From DATCDR01 sp036510575 (GTDB lineage Bacteria > Actinomycetota > Acidimicrobiia > Acidimicrobiales > Bog-793): 5,108 nt of DNA. The translations under genes were made by a program, and so were the position numbers. The DNA lies in the NCBI GenBank assembly GCA_036510575.1, contig DATCDR010000239.1, positions 1-5,108 of the forward strand. The letters are read 5' to 3'. The first letter of the stretch is position 1; the number at the start of each line of letters is the position of its first letter. Of this stretch, positions 1-5,108 are shown one piece after another. Below the pieces are notes generated by a model. The model saw only the letters and a program-made list of their open reading frames with translations, did no database searches and was not told where the DNA came from.

Positions 1-414
1 ATCCACACCCCGCACAACTCCGAGACCGAGCACGCGTTCGACGCCGCGGCGCTTGCCCGGATGAAGCCAACGGCGATCCTCATCAACACGGCGCGCGGGC
101 CGATCATCGACGAGCCGGCGCTGATCGCCGCGCTGCGCGACGGCGTGATCGCCGGTGCAGGTCTCGACGTTCTCGAGCAGGAGCCCCCGGCGCCGGACAA
201 TCCCCTTTTGACGATGGACAATGCGGTGGTTACGCCGCACGTGGCGTCGGCGACGACGCGAATGCGGCCAGAGACCCGCCGGCGAGCGGCACGTGAAGTG
301 GCCATGGTCTTGCGGGGCCGCTGGCCGATGAGCTGTGTTAACCCGAACGTGCTACCTCGCGTACAACTCGATAGGTGGCAGCCCTACCCGATGAATCGAG
401 GTCCCAACCGATGA
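1..414 (+). CDS. D-isomer-specific 2-hydroxyacid dehydrogenase, C-terminal part (5' end outside window)
   Basis: This is the C-terminal 137 residues of an NAD(P)-dependent D-2-hydroxyacid dehydrogenase, a cytoplasmic enzyme family that interconverts 2-oxo acids and D-2-hydroxy acids (phosphoglycerate, glycerate/hydroxypyruvate and lactate dehydrogenases). The frame is open from base 1, so the start lies upstream. Seen here are IHTPHNSET (residues 1-9), which matches the end of the nucleotide-binding domain, then INTARGP with the substrate-binding/catalytic Arg at about residue 32, GLDVLEQEP with the catalytic Glu, and TPHVAS with the catalytic His. The Arg-Glu-His set is therefore complete and the enzyme should be active. 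The last 25 or so residues are a family-typical variable tail. The stop overlaps the next start as ATGA, suggesting translational coupling with the ThDP enzyme downstream. Substrate is not predictable; a phosphoglycerate or glyoxylate/hydroxypyruvate reductase-like enzyme is equally possible. Confidence 0.94.
   Translation: MHTPHNSETEHAFDAAALARMKPTAILINTARGPIIDEPALIAALRDGVIAGAGLDVLEQEPPAPDNPLLTMDNAVVTPHVASATTRMRPETRRRAAREVAMVLRGRWPMSCVNPNVLPRVQLDRWQPYPMNRGPNR
398..401 (+). promoter_or_regulatory. Shine-Dalgarno site fixing the start of the ThDP enzyme
   Basis: GAGG lies 9 bases before the ATG at 411, inside the 3' end of the dehydrogenase gene. It favours ATG 411 over the in-frame GTG at 375, which has no comparable purine tract and would add 12 residues not typical of the family. 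Confidence 0.6.
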
Positions 415-2042
415 ATGTTGCTCGCGCTATCGCCAAGGCGATGAAGGCCGAGGGTGTCGACATCCTCTTCGCCTACCCGGTGAACCCGCTGATCGAGGCG
501 GCGGCCGAAGAGGACATCCGCACGATCATCGTCCGACAAGAGCGCACTGGCCTGCACATGGCCGACGCTTACTCGCGCGTCACCTCCGGCGACAAGTTCG
601 GGGTCTTTTGCATGCAGCACGGACCTGGGTCCGAGAATGCCTTCGGTGGTGTGGCGCAGGCCTTCGGGGAGTCGGTGCCGATCCTCATCGTCCCCTCCGG
701 CTACCCCCGCCGTCTCGCGAACTACTACCCGAACTTCAACTCTTCGCTGAACATGCGGAACATTACGAAATGGGCCGAGCCGCTCACGATGGCCGAGGCG
801 ATCCCCGAAGTGATGCGACGGGTGTTCTCGCAGCTGCGAAACGGCCGTCCCGGTCCTGTTCTCCTCGAGGTACCTGCCGACCTGTGGGGAGCAGAGGTTC
901 CAGACACCTGGACCCATACCAGGACCTTCACCGCGAAAAGTGGCCCGGACCCCGCGTCGGTCGAGGAGGCCGCGCGGGTGCTCGCCGCAGCGGAGCGGCC
1001 GGTGATCTACGCCGGTCAGGGCGTGCACTGGTCCAAAGCCTGGGACGAGCTGAAGGCTCTCGCCACTGCTTGGAACATCCCGGTCACCACCTCGATCGAG
1101 GGTAAGAGCGCATTCCCCGAGGACCACCCTTTCTCGCTCGGAAGCGGTGGGCGCGCCAATCCGCGGCCGGTGAAGCGCTTCCTCGCCGACGCGGATGTGA
1201 TCCTCGGCATCGGCTGCAGCTTCGCGCTCACCGGGTTCGGTGTGCAGATGCCAGAAGGCAAGACGATCATTCACGCGACGCTCGATCCGCGTGATCTGAA
1301 CAAGGACGTCGAGGTGCAGTACGCGCTCATCGGTGACGCCAAACTGACGCTCGCCGCCCTTACCCAGGCGATGGCTGGGCTCGATCGCTCGAAAGCCGAC
1401 GCCCGGCGAGACGTGCCGGAGCAGATCGCGGAACTGCGCGAGGCGTGGCTCGCCGAATGGGCTCCCCGTCTGACAAATGACGAGGCACCGATCAACCCGT
1501 ACCGTGTGATCGCCGAACTGAATGCGATGGTCGACAAGAACCGGACGATCATCACCCACGACGCCGGCAGTCCCCGTGATCAGATGACGCCGTTTTGGCA
1601 GTCAACCGCGCCGCTTAGCTATATCGGGTGGGGCAAGACCACCCAGCTTGGTTACGGCCTCGGTCTCGCTATGGGAGCCAAGCTCGCCAAGCCAGATCAC
1701 CTGTGCATCAACGTCTGGGGGGACGCGGCCATCGGTTTCACCGGTATGGACCTCGAGACCGCGGCGCGTGAGCGCATCCCGATCTTGTCGATCCTTCTCA
1801 ACAACTCCTCGATGGCCATCGAGATTCCAGTCATGCCGGTCTCGCAGCTCAAGTACGGATCGACGGATATCTCGGGCAACTACGCCGATATGGCGAGAGC
1901 ATTCGGCTGCTACGCCGAGCGGATCACCGACCCGGGTGAGATCGCAGCCGCACTAAAGCGGGGGATCGACGCCACCGAAACCGGGCAGCCAGTGCTGCTC
2001 GAGTTCATCACCGACAAGGAGATCGCAACCTCTCTCGAGTAG
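411..2042 (+). CDS. Thiamine-diphosphate-requiring enzyme, acetolactate synthase large subunit-like
   Basis: The 543-residue product has the usual length and three-domain order of the ThDP enzyme superfamily that includes acetolactate synthase, benzoylformate decarboxylase, oxalyl-CoA decarboxylase and glyoxylate carboligase. The N-terminal pyrimidine-binding domain (about 1-170) carries the catalytic Glu44 in VRQERTG and the HGPGSENAFGGVAQAF segment. The central domain spans about 190-325. The C-terminal pyrophosphate-binding domain (about 380-530) holds the metal/ThDP motif: GDA at 437-439 and the Asn pair at 464-465, a 26-residue spacing that fits the GDG-x(24-30)-NN rule. The start is ATG 411, with GAGG upstream and an ATGA overlap with the dehydrogenase gene. 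It probably acts on a 2-oxo acid or its CoA ester in the cytoplasm. It is not safely a true biosynthetic IlvB: no regulatory-subunit gene follows, and the pairing with a 2-hydroxyacid dehydrogenase suggests a catabolic role. Exact reaction unknown. Confidence 0.94.
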   Translation: MNVARAIAKAMKAEGVDILFAYPVNPLIEAAAEEDIRTIIVRQERTGLHMADAYSRVTSGDKFGVFCMQHGPGSENAFGGVAQAFGESVPILIVPSGYPRRLANYYPNFNSSLNMRNITKWAEPLTMAEAIPEVMRRVFSQLRNGRPGPVLLEVPADLWGAEVPDTWTHTRTFTAKSGPDPASVEEAARVLAAAERPVIYAGQGVHWSKAWDELKALATAWNIPVTTSIEGKSAFPEDHPFSLGSGGRANPRPVKRFLADADVILGIGCSFALTGFGVQMPEGKTIIHATLDPRDLNKDVEVQYALIGDAKLTLAALTQAMAGLDRSKADARRDVPEQIAELREAWLAEWAPRLTNDEAPINPYRVIAELNAMVDKNRTIITHDAGSPRDQMTPFWQSTAPLSYIGWGKTTQLGYGLGLAMGAKLAKPDHLCINVWGDAAIGFTGMDLETAARERIPILSILLNNSSMAIEIPVMPVSQLKYGSTDISGNYADMARAFGCYAERITDPGEIAAALKRGIDATETGQPVLLEFITDKEIATSLE

Positions 2043-2201
2043 TCCGCAGCAGAGATCGAAGAGGCTGACGAGGCACCCCTCGGCGTCTCAGGCGACAGGG
2101 GATCACACCGCGGCAGAAGCATCGGCCAAGCGAGTGGAGGAAAGCGGATTAGCCTCGCTCGTCCTGCAAGCTGGGGGACACTCCACCGACTCGTTCTGTG
2201 A

Positions 2202-3032
2202 TCAGCCAGCTTCGTTGGCGCAGATGTTTCGACACTCGCCGAGGCCTTCGATGAAGGTGCGCACGACCTGCCCGGGCCGGAGAAAGCGCGGGGGCTGTCT
2301 GGTGAAGCCCACACCTCCAGGTGTCCCGGTCGAGATGAGGTCGCCCGGTTTCAGCGTCACGATGTCCGAGCAATACGAGACGAGTTCAGCCGAGCTGAAC
2401 ACGAGTTCGCTCGTGCGGTCGTGCTGAAGCAGTTCGCCGTCGACCTCGCAGCCGACCTCGAGGTCGAGGGCATCACCGAGTTCGTCGCCAGTAACGAGAA
2501 AGGGTCCGACCGGGGTCGTATCCTCGAAGGTCTTGCCCTGGGTGGAGTTGTGGGTTCGGAGCTGATAGTCGCGAACGGAGATGTCGTTCGCCACGGTGTA
2601 GCCGGCGATCACCGAGAGGGCGTTGGCGGCGGGCACGTGCCGAGCCACGCGTCCGATCACCACGCAGAGCTCCACCTCCCAGTCAACCTGGTCTGAGACG
2701 ATCGGCAGGACGATGTCGTCGTGCGCACCGATCAGCGCCTCGGTGAACTTGGAGAACAGCGTGGGGTACGTAGGCAGTGGCGTGCCCGTCTCAAGCAGAT
2801 GGTCTCGGTAGTTGAGTCCGACCCAGAGTGTCTTCGTCGGCCGGGTGACGAGCGTGGCGAACTGCGCAGTGGCGAGCGGAACAGATTCGCCCGTCTCGTC
2901 GTGAGAGGCACGATCTCGGTCGGGTTCGGCGAGCAGTGCGCCGACGTCGTGCGATCGAAGCAGAACGAGGTCTTCTCCTTCGAGGCGCGTCGCTTGAGTG
3001 CCGTTTGGGGTCCGAATAGTCGCGAGTCGCAC
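2202..3032 (-). CDS. Fumarylacetoacetate hydrolase (FAH) family protein
   Basis: The 276-residue product matches the usual 250-300 residues of the FAH superfamily, metal-dependent cytoplasmic enzymes that cleave C-C bonds in, decarboxylate or hydrate 2-oxo/diketo acids (fumarylpyruvate hydrolase, oxaloacetate decarboxylase, 2-keto-4-pentenoate hydratase). Residues 1-10 (MRLATIRTPN) begin a small N-terminal domain. The core has GLNYRDH (72-78), the metal-ligand pair E119-x-E121 in DWEVEL, the third ligand D150 in ANDISVRD, GKTFEDTTPVGP from 166, and STGTPGGVG at 234-242. These expected motifs are all present. The GTG start is chosen because a near-perfect ribosome site sits just upstream and family homology begins there; the frame stays open to 3206, but that stretch does not look like FAH sequence. 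The gene converges on the ThDP enzyme gene across 159 bases, so it is not in that operon, though a shared keto-acid pathway is plausible. The substrate cannot be assigned. Confidence 0.94.
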   Translation of the reverse strand: MRLATIRTPNGTQATRLEGEDLVLLRSHDVGALLAEPDRDRASHDETGESVPLATAQFATLVTRPTKTLWVGLNYRDHLLETGTPLPTYPTLFSKFTEALIGAHDDIVLPIVSDQVDWEVELCVVIGRVARHVPAANALSVIAGYTVANDISVRDYQLRTHNSTQGKTFEDTTPVGPFLVTGDELGDALDLEVGCEVDGELLQHDRTSELVFSSAELVSYCSDIVTLKPGDLISTGTPGGVGFTRQPPRFLRPGQVVRTFIEGLGECRNICANEAG

Positions 3033-3036
3033 TAGT

Positions 3037-3048
3037 CCCTCCTCCTCC
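3037..3048 (-). promoter_or_regulatory. Strong ribosome binding site of the FAH gene
   Basis: On the minus strand the sequence GGAGGAGGAGGG ends four bases before the GTG start at 3032. Repeated GGAGG registers give anti-Shine-Dalgarno pairing at several spacings. This decides the start codon and suggests efficient translation. Confidence 0.8.
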
Positions 3049-3235
3049 GACGGCCGCTGCGTAAAGCCTAGGACTTGCTTGAGGAGCGATGCAGGCCGAA
3101 TGGGAGAGCCGCGGCGGCCCAGGTATCGATGGCGGGTCGTTAGCCATTCGTATCCTCCTCGGATCTCTCGCCCTACTGTCGTGAACCTCGCCATCGACGC
3201 GCTCACACGACGTCAGGCACACGGTCCAGCTGGGC
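3049..3235 (-). other. Intergenic region with a second SD-ATG signal ahead of the FAH gene
   Basis: Between the end of the membrane-protein gene and the FAH gene there is no recognisable gene. On the minus strand GAGGAGG (3154-3160) lies six bases before an ATG at 3147. That reading frame differs from FAH and runs 118 codons to 2791. Its first 33 or so codons lie in the leader and the rest is antisense-like, Arg-rich frame-shadow sequence inside FAH. It may be a short leader ORF or an accidental signal. No convincing -35/-10 pair and no clear terminator hairpin for the gene ending at 3236 were found. Confidence 0.3.
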
Positions 3236-4096
3236 TCAGCCGGACGCGTCCATTTCGTACCACAGACCGCCGTTGAGGTTGATGGCGTTACCTGAGGCTT
3301 GACCAGGAGCGGAATCTCCAACGTAGGTGTAGAGCGGATGCCCGTCGTAGGTGGCCTGTAACTCGCCGCCCGATCGCTTGATCGTTCCGAGCGCACCAGT
3401 CACCCCGGGTGAAGCGCTAGGAGTGCCGATGACTGGAGGCCAGTACGCGGCGCAGGTGCCGTAGCAAGTCGACTTGGTCTTCGAATCGGGGACGAACCAG
3501 TAGAGGGTGAAACCCTTGGCATTGGTGATGACCTTCACCCCATGAATCCTCGTGAGCTTGAAGACGGCCTCCGAGGTGTGAGTAACAGTCGGTTCCGCGG
3601 CCGAGAGCGCGGCACCGAGGAGCCCCGCGGCGAGTGCTGCGAACACCGCCACCGCCCATCCAGCCTTCGGGATGCCCATCTGGACTCTGTCGAGCAGGCG
3701 ATTCTCATCTGGTGCCGATATCACCGGTCGGTGCTCATCAGCGGAGAGGGCGACGCTCGCCAGTGCAGAGAACGCGACTATTTCGATGATCCCGGCCACG
3801 ACGCCGACTGCGGTGCGGACCTCCCGAAACCCGAAGAGGCCGATCCACAACGAGAGGAGATACCCACCGAGCGTCGAAAGCGCGAACCCCGCGCCCGCGG
3901 CCGCGAGCAGCCTGCTCTTTGACGCAAGGACCATCACCCCGAAGGCAAATGCTGCTATCACCTGACAAAGGAACAGCCAGCCGATGGTCGGGACCGTGCG
4001 ATAGCCCGTTAGGTACAAGTCGAGGTGGATCGCCCCGGTCGCGACAAGCAGCCCCGCCCCGACTATTCGCGCGAACAGACGCTGGTGGTTCTTCAA
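3236..4096 (-). CDS. Five-helix membrane protein with C-terminal COG4315 / Lipoprotein_15 secreted-repeat domain
   Basis: The 286-residue product combines two modules. Residues 7-28, 37-57, 61-87 and 96-118 are four hydrophobic segments, with a distinctive GAIHLDLYLTGYR at the end of the first. A charged cytoplasmic stretch (119-144) leads to a fifth helix at about 145-166. A positive N-terminus (MKNHQR) and five helices put the C-terminal domain outside. That domain (about 175-282) is the secreted repeat of unknown function of COG4315: YWFVPD (199-204) and YTYVGD (256-261) both fit the family's Yx(FWY)xxD motif, and CYGTC (211-215) followed by WPP is also typical. I chose the TTG start because it overlaps the preceding stop as TTGA, with GGGGG nine bases upstream. 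The in-frame GTG at 4174 would add 26 residues lying inside the upstream gene and has no ribosome site. Family function is not known; an envelope-anchored role is inferred. Confidence 0.86.
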   Translation of the reverse strand: MKNHQRLFARIVGAGLLVATGAIHLDLYLTGYRTVPTIGWLFLCQVIAAFAFGVMVLASKSRLLAAAGAGFALSTLGGYLLSLWIGLFGFREVRTAVGVVAGIIEIVAFSALASVALSADEHRPVISAPDENRLLDRVQMGIPKAGWAVAVFAALAAGLLGAALSAAEPTVTHTSEAVFKLTRIHGVKVITNAKGFTLYWFVPDSKTKSTCYGTCAAYWPPVIGTPSASPGVTGALGTIKRSGGELQATYDGHPLYTYVGDSAPGQASGNAINLNGGLWYEMDASG

Positions 4097-4260
4097 AATG
4101 CGGTACCCCCGCTCTGGGTAGACGACGGCGTCGAAGGCGAGCCGCCCCCTGAGCCACCGCCGGTCGAACCGCACGCAGCAGTGACGATGCTAGGCGCAGC
4201 GACGATCGCGATTGGGGTAATCCGTCTAACGATTCGGACGTATGACGTTCGGTTGGGCAC
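4093..4260 (-). CDS. Probable small lipoprotein (55 aa) with GGTAF C-terminus
   Basis: This short frame encodes a lipoprotein-like peptide: an N-region with Arg residues, a hydrophobic stretch (about 15-29), and a lipobox-like VTAAC with Cys30 as the expected lipidated residue. It is followed by a GSTGGGSGGGS tether and an S/T/P linker ending SGGTAF. The mature peptide would be only 26 residues. The GTG start at 4260 has GGGAG five bases upstream. The longer open frame up to 4449 is not used here because it would bury the signal peptide and cross the hairpin at 4403-4434. The stop overlaps the TTG of the membrane protein as TTGA, so the two genes are probably co-translated. The lipobox has Thr rather than Leu at -3, which is permitted but not ideal. 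The last five residues equal those of the large secreted COG4315 protein encoded upstream. I do not recognise a family. It could be a lipoprotein that has lost its central domain, or a functional small anchor peptide. Confidence 0.62.
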   Translation of the reverse strand: MPNRTSYVRIVRRITPIAIVAAPSIVTAACGSTGGGSGGGSPSTPSSTQSGGTAF

Positions 4261-4264
4261 TTGA

Positions 4265-4270
4265 TCTCCC
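4265..4270 (-). promoter_or_regulatory. Ribosome binding site of the small lipoprotein gene
   Basis: GGGAGA on the minus strand, with GGGAG separated from the GTG at 4260 by five bases. This is the main reason for placing the start there, and it supports the 55-residue frame being translated. Confidence 0.55.
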
Positions 4271-4402
4271 GTTGTACTTGGGCGTTTGGGTGGAACTCGA
4301 CTAGCCGTCGCGAATCGCGCAGCGGCGGCATCGCCTTCGATCACATGAGCCTCGAGGTTGGTCGCGGGCAATCTCCTCACAGTTCGAAGCCGAGCGCGTG
4401 AA

Positions 4403-4434
4403 GAGCTCGTCGCCGAGTCCGTCGGCGCGAGCTC
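4403..4434 (-). terminator. GC-rich hairpin, probable terminator of the secreted COG4315 gene
   Basis: GAGCTCG and CGCCGA (4403-4416, with T4410 bulged) pair with TCGGCG and CGAGCTC (4422-4434), giving a 13-bp stem with a 5-base loop. It begins 18 bases after the stop codon at 4453, the usual place for a terminator on the minus strand. No U-tract follows (only TT), so it would be the I-shaped, U-less type often proposed in Actinobacteria. It separates the secreted COG4315 gene from the small lipoprotein unit. No comparably strong promoter could be identified in 4261-4402. Confidence 0.6.
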
Positions 4435-4452
4435 GTCGAGAATTTTCACAAC

Positions 4453-5108
4453 TCAGAAGGCAGTTCCGCCGCCTGAGGGCATCGTGGTCGTCGTCGACTT
4501 CGGCGGCGCGGTAGTCGAGGTTGTCGACGTCGGCGAGGTCGTAGCGGTTGTCGGCGAAGTTGTGTCGGTTGTCGGCGACGTTGTCGGTGTCGTCGATGCC
4601 GTAGGAGTCGAGGACCCAGACGATGACACAGGTGTCCCGCTCGTCTCGCCACTCGAGGTGAGCGTCTTCGGCTTCGCCGTCACAATGGCGGACCAGGTGC
4701 CCCACGCATCCTTTAGGCCGTTGCCGCGCACCTGTCCGGCGGCGGTGTCTTCGAGAAAGTGGTACAGCGCTCTGCCGGAGTAGGTCACCTGCAAGGCACC
4801 ACCGGCAGCCCTTATCGCCCCGAGCTTCGCGGCACTGACCCCAGTGCCGGCTGTCGCCTTCGTTACGCCCTTTGGCAATACGAGTTCCGGCCAGTACTTC
4901 AAGCACTGGCGGGTGCAGTCTGATTTGTTCAACGTGTAGAGCGTCTTGCCGCTGACGAGGATCGTCCCGAGCTTGGAGTTCTTCGCCGTAGAGACCACGA
5001 TCTTCTTCGCCGTGGTCTGGTTGGTTGCAGCCCCAGCGGTGCTGAGCGCGAAGATCGACGCGGCGACACCTCCAGCCGCAACGAGTGCCACTGCGATGCG
5101 CCCTGCGG
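4453..5108 (-). CDS. Secreted COG4315 / Lipoprotein_15 repeat protein with Ser/Thr/Pro-rich tail (5' end outside window)
   Basis: The visible part encodes a secreted protein of at least 217 residues. Numbering from the GTG at 5091, residues 1-21 form the hydrophobic core of a signal peptide ending in AGA, a type I signal peptidase site; no lipobox Cys is present. The frame stays open to the window edge with an Arg in the five upstream codons (AGRIA), and GTG 5091 lacks a positive N-region and a good ribosome site, so the true start probably lies outside. Residues 30-140 form the COG4315 secreted-repeat domain: LYTLNKSDC in place of the first Yx(FWY)xxD motif, the pair C59-x3-C63 followed by YWPEL, then QVTYSGRALYHFLED with the second motif intact (YHFLED), and GTWSAI. 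Residues 143-203 are a Ser/Thr/Pro-rich linker, probably extended and perhaps glycosylated or wall-spanning, followed by PSGGGTAF. Function unknown. Confidence 0.93.
   Translation of the reverse strand, partial: AGRIAVALVAAGGVAASIFALSTAGAATNQTTAKKIVVSTAKNSKLGTILVSGKTLYTLNKSDCTRQCLKYWPELVLPKGVTKATAGTGVSAAKLGAIRAAGGALQVTYSGRALYHFLEDTAAGQVRGNGLKDAWGTWSAIVTAKPKTLTSSGETSGTPVSSSGSSTPTASTTPTTSPTTDTTSPTTATTSPTSTTSTTAPPKSTTTTMPSGGGTAF
4522..4584 (-). repeat. Three 21-bp tandem units encoding TTSPTT-type heptapeptides
   Basis: Three adjacent 21-base units (4564-4584, 4543-4563, 4522-4542) encode TTSPTTD, TTSPTTA and TTSPTST in the Ser/Thr/Pro-rich tail of the secreted COG4315 protein. The first two units match at 18 of 21 bases, and the third is more diverged (14 of 21 against the second). 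The repeat keeps frame, so slippage would change linker length without breaking the gene. The same stretch creates a Val-rich shadow frame on the plus strand. Confidence 0.8.

Noticed and set aside
384..1559. Long open frame on the minus strand opposite the ThDP enzyme gene (391 codons).
   Set aside because: It is antisense to a gene with clear ThDP motifs, shows no recognisable domain, and is Arg/His/Gly-rich as expected of a shadow frame in high-GC DNA.
2067..2101. Possible terminator between the convergent ThDP and FAH genes: CGAGG/CCTCG, and an alternative CCCCT/AGGGG pairing.
   Set aside because: The stems are only about five bases or need a four-base bulge, the two pairings compete, and no U-tract follows.
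3033..3206. N-terminal extension of the FAH protein to a start at 3206.
   Set aside because: The extra 58 residues lack FAH similarity and have no ribosome site at that start, whereas GTG 3032 has an excellent one and begins the family-typical sequence.
2791..3396. The full 201-codon minus-strand frame spanning the FAH start and the end of the membrane-protein gene.
   Set aside because: It overlaps two genes with clear domains in other frames and is mostly Arg-rich shadow sequence. Only its internal SD-ATG at 3147 merits note.
4261..4402. TTGCCC and TCATGT about 17 bases apart on the minus strand as a promoter for the small lipoprotein unit.
   Set aside because: Both hexamers match the consensus poorly, and such pairs are expected by chance in a region this long.
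4358..4783. Plus-strand open frame with a Val-rich repeat (VVGEVV-like).
   Set aside because: It is the complement of the Thr/Pro-rich repeat in the secreted COG4315 gene; the apparent repeat is a by-product of that coding sequence.

Overview
The window looks like chromosomal DNA from a high-GC actinobacterium. The evidence is strongly GC-biased coding sequence, frequent GTG/TTG starts behind purine-rich Shine-Dalgarno sites, ATGA/TTGA stop-start overlaps, and two genes for secreted repeat proteins (Pfam Lipoprotein_15 / COG4315) that are common in Actinobacteria. An acidimicrobial origin is possible, but the sequence alone cannot prove it. No RNA gene, mobile element or CRISPR array is visible.

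Layout. (1) Positions 1-2042, plus strand: the 3' end of a D-2-hydroxyacid dehydrogenase gene, overlapping by an ATGA a complete gene for a three-domain thiamine-diphosphate enzyme of the acetolactate synthase/benzoylformate decarboxylase superfamily. (2) Positions 2202-3032, minus strand and convergent: a fumarylacetoacetate hydrolase (FAH) family gene with a very strong ribosome binding site ahead of a GTG start. (3) Positions 3236-4260, minus strand: a two-gene unit with a probable 55-residue lipoprotein followed, through a TTGA overlap, by a five-helix membrane protein carrying an extracytoplasmic COG4315 domain. (4) Positions 4403-4434: a strong GC-rich hairpin, probably the terminator of the next gene. 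(5) Position 4453 to the right edge, minus strand: a secreted COG4315 protein with a Ser/Thr/Pro-rich tail; its N-terminus lies beyond the window.

The left half is metabolic. A 2-hydroxyacid dehydrogenase, a ThDP-dependent 2-keto-acid enzyme and an FAH-type hydrolase/decarboxylase would fit degradation of a 2-hydroxy/2-oxo acid, but the substrate cannot be read from the sequence and the FAH gene is on the other strand. The right half is a cell-envelope locus of unknown function. The most notable observation there is that the small lipoprotein and the large secreted COG4315 protein end in the same five residues, GGTAF, after a low-complexity linker, and every one of the five codons differs between the two genes.
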